DNA from: Siderastrea radians
Taxonomy: Eukaryota > Cnidaria > Anthozoa > Scleractinia > Rhizangiidae
Length of the DNA stretch: 64,000 nt
Reading direction: 5' to 3'
Assembly (NCBI GenBank): GCA_964017195.1
Contig: OZ024898.1
Location: 2,947,482 to 3,011,481 of the forward strand
The notes under the pieces were generated by a model. It had not been told where the DNA came from, did not search any database, and worked only from the letters and a program-made list of their open reading frames with translations. The translations under genes and the position numbers were made by a program. Position 1 is the stretch's first letter. The number at the start of each line of letters is the position of its first letter. Positions 9,394-19,671 of the stretch are shown piece by piece.

Positions 9394-9560
9394 TAAAAGC
9401 AAGTATAAAGAGATGCCTTCGAATGGTTTCTGCATAACTTACAATCTCTTAAATAACCAAACGAATCCCACAGGATTAATAAACAACTAAATCATTAACA
9501 CAATCTTATGAATACATTCCTACATACTTCAGTTACATACCAAAACATTACAAAATACAT
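9394..9560 (-). repeat. Ngaro split direct repeat A1 (5' terminus)
   Basis: 5' terminal 167-bp repeat of the element. It ends 3 bp before the ATG at 9390 that I prefer as the gag start, so it probably serves as leader and promoter region. The element's outer end reads ..AATACAT against host ATGTTTAG. Confidence 0.85.
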
Positions 9561-10334
9561 ATGTTTAGGTGAGATTATGCTAATTATGGAAATTGAATTC
9601 CAGCAGCTATTGTTCAATGTCCAGAAAAGAACAATACGTTGCAATTTAGAGATCGCAAATAGTTGGATTGAATAATATAAGCGTTTCCGAAGCCCGGGTT
9701 CCGAAGCTCTATGTTAGCTAGAAGAAGTATTATTTTAGTTTTTGCTTTGTTTTTTTGAAAACTTCTCAAAAGCTTCTATTAACATTCGAACGTAAAAAAA
9801 GCTGGACTTGACAATATTTTTTGTTTAAAAATGCTTAAGAGTCACAACTCCGTAGCACACGATTTAACGCACGTGCAATTATTGATTCAGAAACTGAAAG
9901 TTTTACTGAAGAGCCTCTTCATGAAGATGTCGCACAATGTCGCTATCATTCGTCGCACTTCGGGCATACACTTTAAATAAATAAATACTGATGACTAAGT
10001 TTCTTACCCGCGGCCTTAAGGGTAATTTCATCTATGTGTAGAAAAATGTGTCTGTCTAAAGGGAATGACAAATTTTGGTAAATATTCAGGATTTTTATAA
10101 CTAAAAATAAAACATCTCTAGAACATGAATGCTATTTTTAGCTCCACATATAATAATCTATTATGACAATCTTAAACATTCTCCCAAATTACTGCATTTG
10201 ACTATTTCAGTTCCGTACCACTTATTGTCGTTATCACTTTTGATCAAAACAAATGGCACAACAAAGGCATGAATAAATGCTTCTCTTTAGACCCTTAAAC
10301 TACCATACCAGATATGCCAGTCCAAGTTAGAATG
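9561..10334. other. gene-free stretch after the Ngaro element
   Basis: AT-rich DNA with no supported gene or clearly recognised repeat. Confidence 0.4.
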
Positions 10335-10595
10335 AATTTTATTAGAGAGGCGGCGTGGACTTGTAATCTGGAGGTCCCGGGTTTCAAGTTTTCCTCATTG
10401 ACCGCTTAGATTTCTTTCACGATTAAGTCCCGTGTTCAAATCCTCAGCCACGCTTTTAAATAGCCAACTGGTAAGCTTCCCATCATGCAGTTGGGGTTTT
10501 TACAACGTTTAAGTTCCATTTATCATGTTACTTTCTCTTATTTACAGTGTCCCTAGTTGGTGCTTTAGCTATATACTTCGACACTTAAATAAAGT
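10335..10595 (+). mobile_element. SINE-like element with degenerate tRNA-type B box
   Basis: Contains GACTTGTAATCTGGAGGTCC, CGGGTTTCAAG, then CCGTGTTCAAATCC, GCCACGC and AGCCAACTGG..CAGTTGGG. This order of motifs matches a SINE-like repeat I recognise as widespread in coral DNA. It is diverged and lacks a clear A box. Confidence 0.55.
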
Positions 10596-10731
10596 TTTAA
10601 TTGATTATAATAAAAAACAATGAAGTATATTCACAATGAACACATTCATTCTTGCCACCTATTCGTTTATTTTAATTGATTATAATAAAAAACAATGAAA
10701 TATATTCACAATGAAAACATTCATTCTTGCC
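10595..10731. repeat. 75-bp direct tandem repeat
   Basis: Two copies of about 62 bp starting TTTTAATTGATTATAATAAA at 10595 and 10670, differing at a few positions. The first begins at the end of the SINE-like element. Confidence 0.8.
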
Positions 10732-11202
10732 GCCAGGACTTTTTCCCTTTTTTTTTTGATTCCCGCCTCTCAAGTCCTGGGAACGACGTTGCTTTTTTCA
10801 GTAGACGATCCTCTTTTACCGTAGTCGCCTTTTTCCATTGAAAGAGGCAAAATGCAAAGGGAAAGTTAGAGTAAGGCAAAGTGAAATTAAAGATTAAAGA
10901 AACGTTTAGACAAAGAAATGAAAAGCTGAGTTTGATCGGAATTTTCAGCGGTCATTTCTCTGTTTCATTTATTTCATGTATTTTACCGATCCAGGTCTGC
11001 AAAAGATCCGGCATTTCACATCGCTTTTCGCTTGCTTTGTTTCGTTTTAGACCTCCCCCCTCCCCTCCCCCACAGCGATTCTGCAGAAATCTTTTCCTTC
11101 CGTGCGCTATATTTTCGTTCATGTTAACACGCTTAACTTTCATCCCTCACGCCCGAGTGTAAATGATAATAAATGATAATAAATAAATTGCCCACATTTT
11201 TT

Positions 11203-11262
11203 AACCCTCGACATTTTACCCTCGACCCTCGACATAATACCCTCGACCCTCGACTCTCGACA
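11203..11262. repeat. CCCTCGA minisatellite
   Basis: Irregular runs of ACCCTCGAC with short AT inserts, about seven units. Confidence 0.75.
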
Positions 11263-12174
11263 AAAACCTACACTCCTCACGCCCATCCTTTTTCACGAAC
11301 TCCATAAGATGCGGATACATGGTTAACTTGATAATTGAAAGACGTAGTCAAGACAGTTCAAGGTTTGTTTGCTCGGTCGTTTGCATTTAGTTTGTCGCCT
11401 TCCTCTTTCAGTTCGGAAGTGTTTTTCTACCATTTTGTATCTACAAAATTACAAGTTTGTCCAAACATGGCACGAAACCGAGAGAACTCGATGAGAACCC
11501 GACGAAAAATGATTTCCGTAAAAAATTTCCCTCCCAATTACAAATATTTAGTCATATGACTCCCAGAAGAAGATCTTCTTGATCAATTTAACCCGGCGTA
11601 TCTTTGATGGTAGGTGACTGGTTTTCAGTGATGCTCACTGAGATCAAAATACCCGGAAAAAATTACAAACAACATTGCGGAGATAAAACAAACACCACCG
11701 CACGATTTTAGCTCAGTTCATTTGATGGGGTATATTTGCTTGCTATGAGTTGACAGCAGACATTTCCGCTTGCTTTGTTGTATCACGTCCTTGAAGCAAC
11801 AAATAACTCTGTTGTTTGAGTCTCAAACAAAAGTCACTTAAATCGCCTCAGGCTGAAATCAAAACTCCCCGTGCTACCAGTTTAATTGGATGAAAAGTCT
11901 TCACAAGAGCTGCGATTTCCTGTAAGGGAGCTGAAAATCTCCGGAAAACACAACTACTTGAGAGGTAGCGCGATGCCATCACTGTTATTTGAAACTGATT
12001 GACGAGTTGTTCTGTTGAATCAAAGACAATGGTCGATCGAAACTCACGCAATACTAATTGATATTCATGAGTGAGGTCGAAGTGACACTTAGTCCTGGTT
12101 TTGCTGAAGGCAAGAGAGACTGAAGTTACTGCAGACAGGATCTGTTGTCGCAATTTACCTTCTCTGACATCAGA
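11263..12174. other. upstream region of the coiled-coil gene
   Basis: About 0.9 kb with no supported coding sequence. It should hold the promoter and 5' UTR of the gene at 12175, but I cannot identify a TATA box or start site with confidence. Confidence 0.3.
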
Positions 12175-12948
12175 ATGGCTTCTGATCTTGCTGATTCTTA
12201 CAAAGGTAGTGGAAGAGCTAGCATTAAGTCATTTCAAGAGAAAATGAACAAGATAAAACGCGAGTTAAAAGAAACAGAAGATAGAATCAACATGTATAAA
12301 GAAGAGACATTGGCTGCGAGATGGAGAGAGCATGACGCCAAACTTCAAATGAGAGCCATGTCCGAGAAAATTAACGAAACCGAGGAACAAATAAGAAAGA
12401 TCGAAGATCGCATTGCTTACCATAATGATCGACGGAAAGAGATTGCGGAAAAATATCGAGAGAACGGCCGAGTTAAAAATGCTTTGGAAGGCTCTAGTGT
12501 CGATATTGAACAAATGATGCGTGAACTACATGATGCTCAACAGCACACGATGGAAGTCAAAAAAATGAACAAGGGATTGTTAAAAGTGGTCGCAATTTTA
12601 GAGCCAAAAATCGAAAAGGCAGAGCAACGTGCACAGAGAGCTTCAGATCGAGCGTTCTTGATTAACCAGAAGCTGGCAGTTCATCGATACCTATCAGAGA
12701 AAAGACCGGAAGGCCTACCAGCTCCCGACGAAGAGATGAAGGCTCCACAATCCGAGCAGGAAGCGAAGATAATGAGCATCAGGGAGAAAATCAAAGGCGC
12801 CATCTTACGAAGAAGGGAAGCGGAGAGAAAGAGAGGTGCTTTGGAGAGAAAAATGGAGGTTATGGAGAGAGCTTTGGAGAACTACAAAAGACGCAATCTA
12901 GAATTCCAAGTTAGCAAACGCGAATTAATGAGCTCTAATTTTTACTGA
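12175..12948 (+). CDS. intronless coiled-coil protein, tropomyosin-like
   Basis: 257 aa from the first ATG (context CAGAATGGCT). Almost the whole chain is charged and heptad-patterned, a continuous coiled coil with a break near residues 180-195 (KRPEGLPAPDEEMKAP). The C-terminal half has ALERKMEVMERALENYKRRN. The length and parts such as LEPKIEKAEQRAQRASDRA resemble tropomyosins (usually about 240-285 aa), which bind along actin filaments. The match is weak, so another rod-like coiled-coil protein is possible. There is no signal peptide or membrane segment. A poly(A) signal AATAAA lies at 13270-13275. Its single exon contrasts with the intron-rich neighbours and may reflect an old retrocopy. 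Confidence 0.6.
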   Translation: MASDLADSYKGSGRASIKSFQEKMNKIKRELKETEDRINMYKEETLAARWREHDAKLQMRAMSEKINETEEQIRKIEDRIAYHNDRRKEIAEKYRENGRVKNALEGSSVDIEQMMRELHDAQQHTMEVKKMNKGLLKVVAILEPKIEKAEQRAQRASDRAFLINQKLAVHRYLSEKRPEGLPAPDEEMKAPQSEQEAKIMSIREKIKGAILRRREAERKRGALERKMEVMERALENYKRRNLEFQVSKRELMSSNFY

Positions 12949-13709
12949 ACAGTATTTCTGACTTCAACGTAAATATTTCCATCAGCCTAGAGTCATGTAA
13001 GACAGTTCTAACTTTTGAGTATTTCGAGATAGAGCCCCAGCAACTGTGACCATTCCAACACTAATGTTTGTTCTTCGTTGTCCAATTTGCTATTTTTTGC
13101 TGCTTTGGAGGTTAAGGAACTGGTCAGTTCTCCTTGCATAGCTAGCTATTCTGTGATTTTTTTGTTGTTGTTTCTTTTTTCTTTCTTTATGAAGCACCAA
13201 CTCGATTTTATTGTCTGTTTCTAGCTGATTATTAAATTAATGCATCAATGTCAACAGACAGCGCCTCACAATAAATATTGATTGCACAATTTGTATCAGT
13301 AACCTTAGAACTACCCGGTGTACGTACTATATGATAGGGCCAGGTGACGATTTATTGAGATTGTTCCCAGATTACGGAAGAATTGTGATTCGGACAACAT
13401 CTTCTATAAGGGTTTTTTAACTAGTAACATTTGCGAATTTGTTGAAATTGTTGCTCATATTTATGTAACTAAGACAAGATAAAACTGAATCAACATAGGA
13501 CCCGTCTGAGTGTCTCAGTGTCTTCAGCTCTGCTCTACTAATAGATCATCCAATTACGGTCCTGCCGTGCTCTGCAGAGTCATTGTATCTGTTTCTTATT
13601 AATTTAGGAGAATTCAGTCAGTTTCCTTTCTGTTCGTGTCATTTTTCACCAGTTTACATATCAGCTCAAGCTTTTGTAGTTATAAATTTGTTTGGATGGA
13701 CCTGTCTAC

Positions 13710-13870
13710 AGTCAACTCCCTCAAAGCGGACATCCTTAAAAGGCGGACACCTCTCTTAGGCGGATATCAGTGACTGGCTAGTTCCGCCCTACATTCACTT
13801 GTCTGTAACTAAAATCTCTTTAAGGCGAACACCTCTCTAAGGCAGACAGCTAGAGCTGGTCCCGAGGGTG
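13710..13870. mobile_element. fragment of a DNA-transposon-derived repeat
   Basis: Repeated GGCGGACACCTCTCT / GGCGAACACCTCTCT motifs after CAGTCAACTCCCTCAAAG. I recognise the pattern as a dispersed coral repeat with pogo/Tigger-like ends, but only a degraded piece is present. Confidence 0.4.
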
Positions 13871-14395
13871 TCCGGCTTGGATTGTAGCCATGAATTCTTA
13901 TAGTCAATATTGCTCATCCAGTCAAGGGGTGTCACGCATGGCCGAACTTGGCCGCGCTTAGTAGAAACATGAAAACTGAAATAGTGTTCAGCAGTTTGAA
14001 ACAAATTTGTGCAACTAAGTAGTAACGTATCGCCCGTTGTGATGCAACGAATAAAAAAGCGACTACGAACAGCTCTTTTTCTTCCCCACACATGTTCCAT
14101 GTGATGAATCACAGGCGCGCGCGCGCGCAGAAGTCCGCGCTGAAATGCGACGCTCTTTCATCCCCTTCTTCTCTTAGTGTGCAAGAGTCGGAATGCCCGT
14201 CAATACCCATTTGTTTTTTTAAGTCACGCATCAGAAAGTAGTAAAAGTGACCGGCTGACGATTCTGTTGCTAGTAAGTCCCTGCTGGATCGATAGCCCAA
14301 ACTGTTACGAGAAAGCAAGGAATTTATTCATGAAATTACTGAGCTGAGCGTTGTCTACGTCGAAACGTGATCTTTCAATGAAGGGCCGGTTTTGC

Positions 14396-14414
14396 TATTT
14401 ATTCATTTATTCAT

Positions 14415-14457
<43 letters not shown>

Positions 14458-14460
14458 TTT
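14396..14460. repeat. TTTA microsatellite
   Basis: About 65 bp of TTTA tetramers, with TTCA variants at the left end. Confidence 0.9.
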
Positions 14461-15077
14461 GGGCATTTTGTTTCCCGTACAGAGAATAGATTCCGAACAT
14501 TGAATTTAGATTCAGCAAAATCTCAACATTTATTCAACAAAATGAATAAAACAAACTTACCTTTTGCTTGTTTATTATGAAGAGAACGGCTGTGACGAAA
14601 AAACGGCCGCCATGTATAGAACTCTGCTTTCATTGCAAGCCCAACTCACACAACTCCTGTCGTCTCTTTCTCGTAACGCCAGCTTGCAGAGCTTAGGCTG
14701 CCTGTGGAAGGACAACCTGACAACCTTGCCGTACAACAGCTCCAGCTTTACACCTTTATTTTACTTCGTTTAGATTTGCTCTATGAAACTCGAAAGCGTT
14801 TACTTCTTCAGTTAGTGAGATCGTACAGATCGGCAAATTCAAATTAATCCCTACTTCAGTAGACTATGCTGAGCCCGTCTGAGCCCGCGGTGTTTCCGCG
14901 GTGTTAAAATAACTGCAGGAGACTTTTGGACTGGGAACTAGTGGGACCCAGGTCTTTTTGTTGATCCCAGGTCTATTTCCAAGGCAACACAAGTTTCTCT
15001 TGACTTTCGTCTGTATCGTCAAGTTTCGCCAAAAGACTATAGATTTTCTTTGAATACTGGAGAACAGGACGATCAAA

Positions 15078-18000
15078 ATGATACCACCCAATGCTTCCTT
15101 AGTTAAATATGATAACCCAGTTCTTGTAAGTAGGAACACTGACAAGAAATCGCCACGGGTAAGTTGATATCTTCGATGTCCTCGTTAAGTTGAGTATTTG
15201 CAAGCTGCAGGGCAAGCTAGTTTTTCGCTTAATTTGTTTACAATTCTATGTTTATTGCCCCGTATTTGAAGCTTAGATGTGCCTTATAATCTCGAGGCTT
15301 TTCTTAGAGTTTATTTGCATCGATGGACGTCTTATACTATAAATAGGTAATATAATGTTACTATGTTTTGAAGCTGAAAATGCACATGCACGTAATCAAC
15401 ATGGTTAAATTTGTTTGACTCAGGCTCGGTCCCTCAAAGTTAGTCAACAGCAAGGTTCAGGGGCTGCAGCTGCAGGACCAGTTCCACAACCACCACGAAC
15501 CAACAAACTTCCACCAATGGATGCACAGAAAAACCAACAGACTGATGAGATTCTCAATGCCATTTTGCCACCCAGGTATCGTATATCTCTGTCTAGCATC
15601 CTACATACATGTATTTTATAGTTTAACCTTAGAGGTTTTATATATTTCGAGTCTCTGAAGCCCCAGGCCAAGTGAGAGCGATTTTGTACTCTCGTGGACA
15701 CTTTTCCAGTTTGGCTTGAGCTGGACGTTTTCTTTTTTCCAGAGTTTAGTAGCCAGTACATGCCTTAGTTGACTGCTAATTTGTTTCACAGTGCTGCATT
15801 GGATGCCCACAATGGGACCTTCCATTTGTTATCCACATTCTCCCCCCCCCCCCCAACCCCTCCCCAAAGATGTCAGCACCCTTTGAAAAAAAAACTGAAG
15901 GGTACATATTTTGGCAGCACCTAAGGAATAAAAATCCAAGGCTTTCAAATATTGGCAGCTTCTTTGAAGAAAAAATCCAAATCCTTTACACTAGTGTACA
16001 AGCAAAAATTTGCCATCCTTGAGGATAGAAGAAGGAGGTACACATAAAAAAATGGAGTGTCCTATGGTAAGTTATGGAAGGTCAAGTTTTCAGTGTTAAA
16101 TGCAATTGTGGGACTTGACATTCCCACCTCTTGATCCACTTCTTCTGATTGTGACTGACCTGTTGAAGCAAGAAGAAAGTTGTTGAAAAAGATGTTTTTG
16201 AAGTTGCAACAGTGTGACATTTGTAAGTAGCTTAATTGCACCACGTACTGTAGTACATTACTGACAAAAACAGAGGAGTGATTTTGTAAAGTAAAGCTTG
16301 TGAAAAGAAATTTGGTATGGATGAAGGATTTATCAGCAAAGCAGAAAGCTGTATTTACGTGAAAAATCATAATAATATTTGCACAGTTTCTAGTTTTTGA
16401 AAATTCAACACTATAATAAGGTCCTAACTCTTTGATACCGCTAGTTACCAAGACTGTCACTCAGCAGACTTCAAGGCTGAGTTTAAATAAGGCTGAGTTT
16501 AAATATGGCACTTTGACCATTGTAAGCTACTGTTTTAATTTTTTCAGAGAATGGACAGAAAATGGTCAGCTGTGGGTCCAACAGGTGTCTAGCACTCCAG
16601 CCACAAGACTGGATGTCGTCAATCTGCAGGTATTTAGCATGCTGACTTTAATGCTTCCTTTGCTTGCTCGATTGCTAACCCTTTCACTCCCAGAGTTAGT
16701 TCTGGAGACATTAAGGTGATTCTAACTTCTGAGTCTGTGGATGAAATCCTATGGTGTGACCATTCAAATGAAACCTTGTCAGCAGTACTTTCGTATGGTA
16801 CTATTTACAGTATATTTTTAAAAGTATTTTACAAAATGAAATTTGGGACTCATCTTGAATTTTGATTCTAGGCACTTTTGGGAGTGAAAATTAATCACAT
16901 TGTTTGCTCCCCACCTGACCATCCAGAGAGGGACTACTAATGTTAATAGTCTACTCTTTATATGTCATTGGAAGATGTGGTTGTCGTTCCTGGTGGCTCG
17001 CTTTGAAATGACATGTGTATTTAATTTATCAATTGTTGATAAGTCAGCCTATCACCTGAATTATTGTAGACTAGCCAGCAGTGAGCAGTTGAAAATGTTA
17101 CCTTACACATCAGTTGAAAGTGACAGTATATCATGTATCAAACAAGTAAGATTAAGCATTTCACAAGTCAGTTGTGCTTGATATAATTTGTACTCTATCC
17201 ATTCATAGCGGATGGCATTTTTCTACTTTCTGAATATTTTGAAATGAATGTATAGAAGTATAAAATGTATAAGAGTTAAAAGGTATTGAGTGGCACTCAT
17301 TGAACAGAATATTAAACTGTTGTTTAGGAGCAACTGGACATGCGTCTTCAGCAGCGACAAGCAAGGGAAACTGGAATCTGTCCTGTGAGAAGAGAACTTT
17401 ACTCTCAATGTTTTGGTGAGCTGTCCAAATTAGTCACATTGATCATAAAATATATTGAATTTACATTAAAGTGTAGATTAAAACTACATCAAATTTGCTA
17501 TGAATGCTAATGTACATGTGGTTCCAGAAAATATCCATACCCACCCCAAGAAAGATCATTGGAAATTCCAAAGGGAGGGGGTCTAAAAGCCAATATCTTA
17601 TACAAGGAAAGTACATGAAACTGAAATTTCATACATCTAGTTGAAAGGTTTCAAATGAAAAAAAAATTTTTTTGGCGGTTGGGGTGGGGGTGGATTTTTT
17701 CTGGACCAACACATTGTTCAATTAAAAAACTGTCAAGTTTTAGTCATTTTTGTGTCACTAGAAAAGTTTTGAAAATTCATGCCACCTTTGTTGTTTATTT
17801 CACAGACGAACTAATTCGCCAAGTGACCATTAACTGTGCTGAACGGGGTCTGTTACTGTTGAGGTACATGCATGACAATGAACTGTAAATTTATAAACGT
17901 TAGACTTAATTACCTTTTTTGCCCATTAGTATTTAAAACCTAGAAAACAGCCAGTTGCTTTTTTCTGATGCTTCCTTGTGTGAGTGATCTCCTTTATTAC

Positions 18001-19671
18001 CAATGGTCCATATCATGTTTAGGGAGGTGTAGGGTGAGAATTGGGAGTGGAAGAGAGTATTTGTAAGAGGAGAATCGAGAATGGATCAATGTGGGGAGTT
18101 GATCATAAATACAAAAAATATTTATATTAATTCTTTACAATTTTCTCAGCATCTCTTTTAAGTACAGCTTGCCAAAAGTTAATGTTAAAACGTCATATTC
18201 TTGAATATGCAGAGTGCGTGATGAGATCAGAATGACCATCGCTGCTTATCAGACTCTTTATGAGAGCAGGTGAGTGAATTAATAAGAGCCATTCTGAGTT
18301 GCAGTGTGTTTGCCATACATGGCCCATTTAATGTTATTTATTTGGAAAAGGACTTCCATATTTTGATTTTACACACCTTTGCATAGACATCTAAGCAGTA
18401 TAAGGCCTGTTAAATGCAATGTAAAAGTAGTCAAGATTTATGCATTGTTCAATTTTACCTGTTACCATTCCCCCCACCCCCCTCCCCACCCCCCCCCCAG
18501 GCAACCCCGGGGACAAGTCCAGCCCTTCGGTCCCAGGTGTTGGGGAATTGTCTCTTTCTGCATGCCCGGGGGTGGGGAATAGACCGCCGAGTGAGAACAA
18601 AATGGGGGTATGCCCAGTGGGGGGGGATGGTAACAGGTAGAATTGAACCGTGCATTAAGTGCATGTAAGTTTTTTTTTCACTTTTTGCAGTGTTGCATTT
18701 GGAATGAGGAAAGCACTGCAAGCAGAACAAGGCAAAGCAGACATGGAGAGAAAGGTTCGTCCAGAAAAGTGATGTTAAATAATGCTATTTGTTTTGTTTT
18801 GTTTTTGTTTGCTTGTTTTTTCTGCCACCCTAAAATGTTCTGAATTTTTCTTCCTCAACTGGTCTACTCTTGAAAATCTTTTAAAACTCCACAATTATGA
18901 TGAAATAAAGATTACTGGAAAAACTATGTTTACTTAAACTGAAGAATAATTTTGTTTATAAATTGCAAGCCTTGAAATGGCATCTGATTAAATTTCCTTG
19001 TTGTTGATTTGTAGATTCAAGAACTGGAAGGTGACAAACGAGATCTAGAAAGACAGGTCAATGAACTGAAAGCCAAGTGTGATGCTATTGAAAAGCGCGA
19101 GGCTGAAAGAAGGGCTGTAGAGGAAAAGAAACATGGTGAAGAAATTCAATTCCTGAAGAGGACCAATCAGCAACTCAAGGTATAAGTGGCGAAGTATACT
19201 CGTCTGTCTAATTTATCTGTGATAATAGTTAAGGCCAGGGACAATGTAGCCTCCCACATAGTATGAGGAGTCACACAGCTGTATTACCCTCCCCCCCCCC
19301 CCCAGAAGGAGGTCAAGATGACTCGCCTAAAAACAACTGCTTGGGAGGCTAGTGAGAGGGAGCAATCTCATTCCCGTAGATTGTATAACCATTATCCAGC
19401 AGAATGGAGAGTACATATAGGAGGGGGTTATTAAGCAAATAGCAAAGGCAAAAGTCATCTTGTAAATGAGTATAATAAAAAGTACTTTGAAAACTTAAAA
19501 TCAGTGTGTATCAGTGCCTATCCTTTCTTTCTTAGAATCTATGTCCAAAAGAAATTTGTTTTGTGGTCATTCCACCTTTAAGTTTAATTTAGAACCATTA
19601 TCTTTAAATTCAATTTGACTTTTCCATTTCAGACCCAACTTGAAGGCATCATTGCTCCGACCAAGAAGTAA
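15078..19671 (+). CDS. DNALI1: axonemal inner-arm dynein light intermediate/light chain (p28 family)
   Basis: Complete nine-exon gene: 15078-15158, 15424-15575, 16548-16629, 17328-17415, 17806-17863, 18213-18269, 18691-18754, 19015-19179, 19633-19671 (stop TAA). All borders are GT-AG and phases agree, giving 261 aa, the family's usual size. The N-terminus MIPPNASLVKYDNPVLVSRN and the C-terminus EGIIAPTKK match animal DNALI1 (p28), as do internal blocks such as TINCAERGLLLLR and SVAFGMRKALQAEQGK. The C-terminal third is a coiled coil (exon 8). The protein is a light chain of single-headed inner dynein arms in motile cilia and flagella. AATAAA signals lie at 19868, 19914 and 20009. Introns carry a dispersed repeat (intron 3) and a palindromic MITE (intron 6). 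The gene converges tail-to-tail with the minus-strand gene ending near 22.2 kb. Confidence 0.96.
16690..16900 (+). repeat. dispersed repeat (GTGACCATTCAAATG family) in DNALI1 intron 3
   Basis: About 210 bp beginning CACTCCCAGAGTTAGTT and containing GAGTCTGTGGATGAAATCC and GTGTGACCATTCAAATGAAA. The same family appears at 23700-23940, 25115-25340, 26815-26890, inverted at about 33600-33690 and 45640-45710, and in tandem at 41755-42190. The ends (TTTCACTCCCAGAGT / GGGAGTGAAA) are short imperfect inverted repeats, suggesting a MITE. Confidence 0.75.
18439..18655. mobile_element. palindromic MITE in DNALI1 intron 6
   Basis: Inverted arms: TGCATTGTTCAATTTTACC..GTTACCATTCCCCCC on the left, GGGGGGATGGTAACAGG..GAATTGAACCGTGCATT on the right. 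The C-rich/G-rich inner parts extend the foldback. No coding capacity. Confidence 0.75.

Larger units (their letters stand above)
4843..9560 (-). mobile_element. Ngaro-type (DIRS-like) tyrosine-recombinase retrotransposon, apparently intact
   Basis: Reading the minus strand, the order is A1 repeat (9560-9394), gag, RT-RNase H, tyrosine recombinase, B1 (5297-5198), A2 (5197-5031), an 88-bp unique spacer, and B2 (4942-4843). This A1...B1-A2-B2 arrangement of split direct repeats marks the Ngaro group of tyrosine-recombinase retroelements, which integrate with a recombinase instead of a DDE integrase. A1/A2 (167 bp) and B1/B2 (100 bp) are identical by eye. No target-site duplication is seen at 4842/9561, as expected for this mechanism. 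All three ORFs are open. Identical repeats plus open frames imply recent insertion and possibly an autonomous element. No methyltransferase domain was recognised, which also favours Ngaro over DIRS1 type. Confidence 0.88.
12949..15077. other. intergenic region between the coiled-coil gene and DNALI1
   Basis: Holds the 3' UTR and poly(A) signal of the coiled-coil gene, a diverged copy of the GTGACCATTCAAATG dispersed repeat near 12985-13060, a DNA-transposon-like fragment at 13710-13870, a short GC dinucleotide run near 14115-14130, and a TTTA microsatellite. No further gene was found. Confidence 0.5.
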
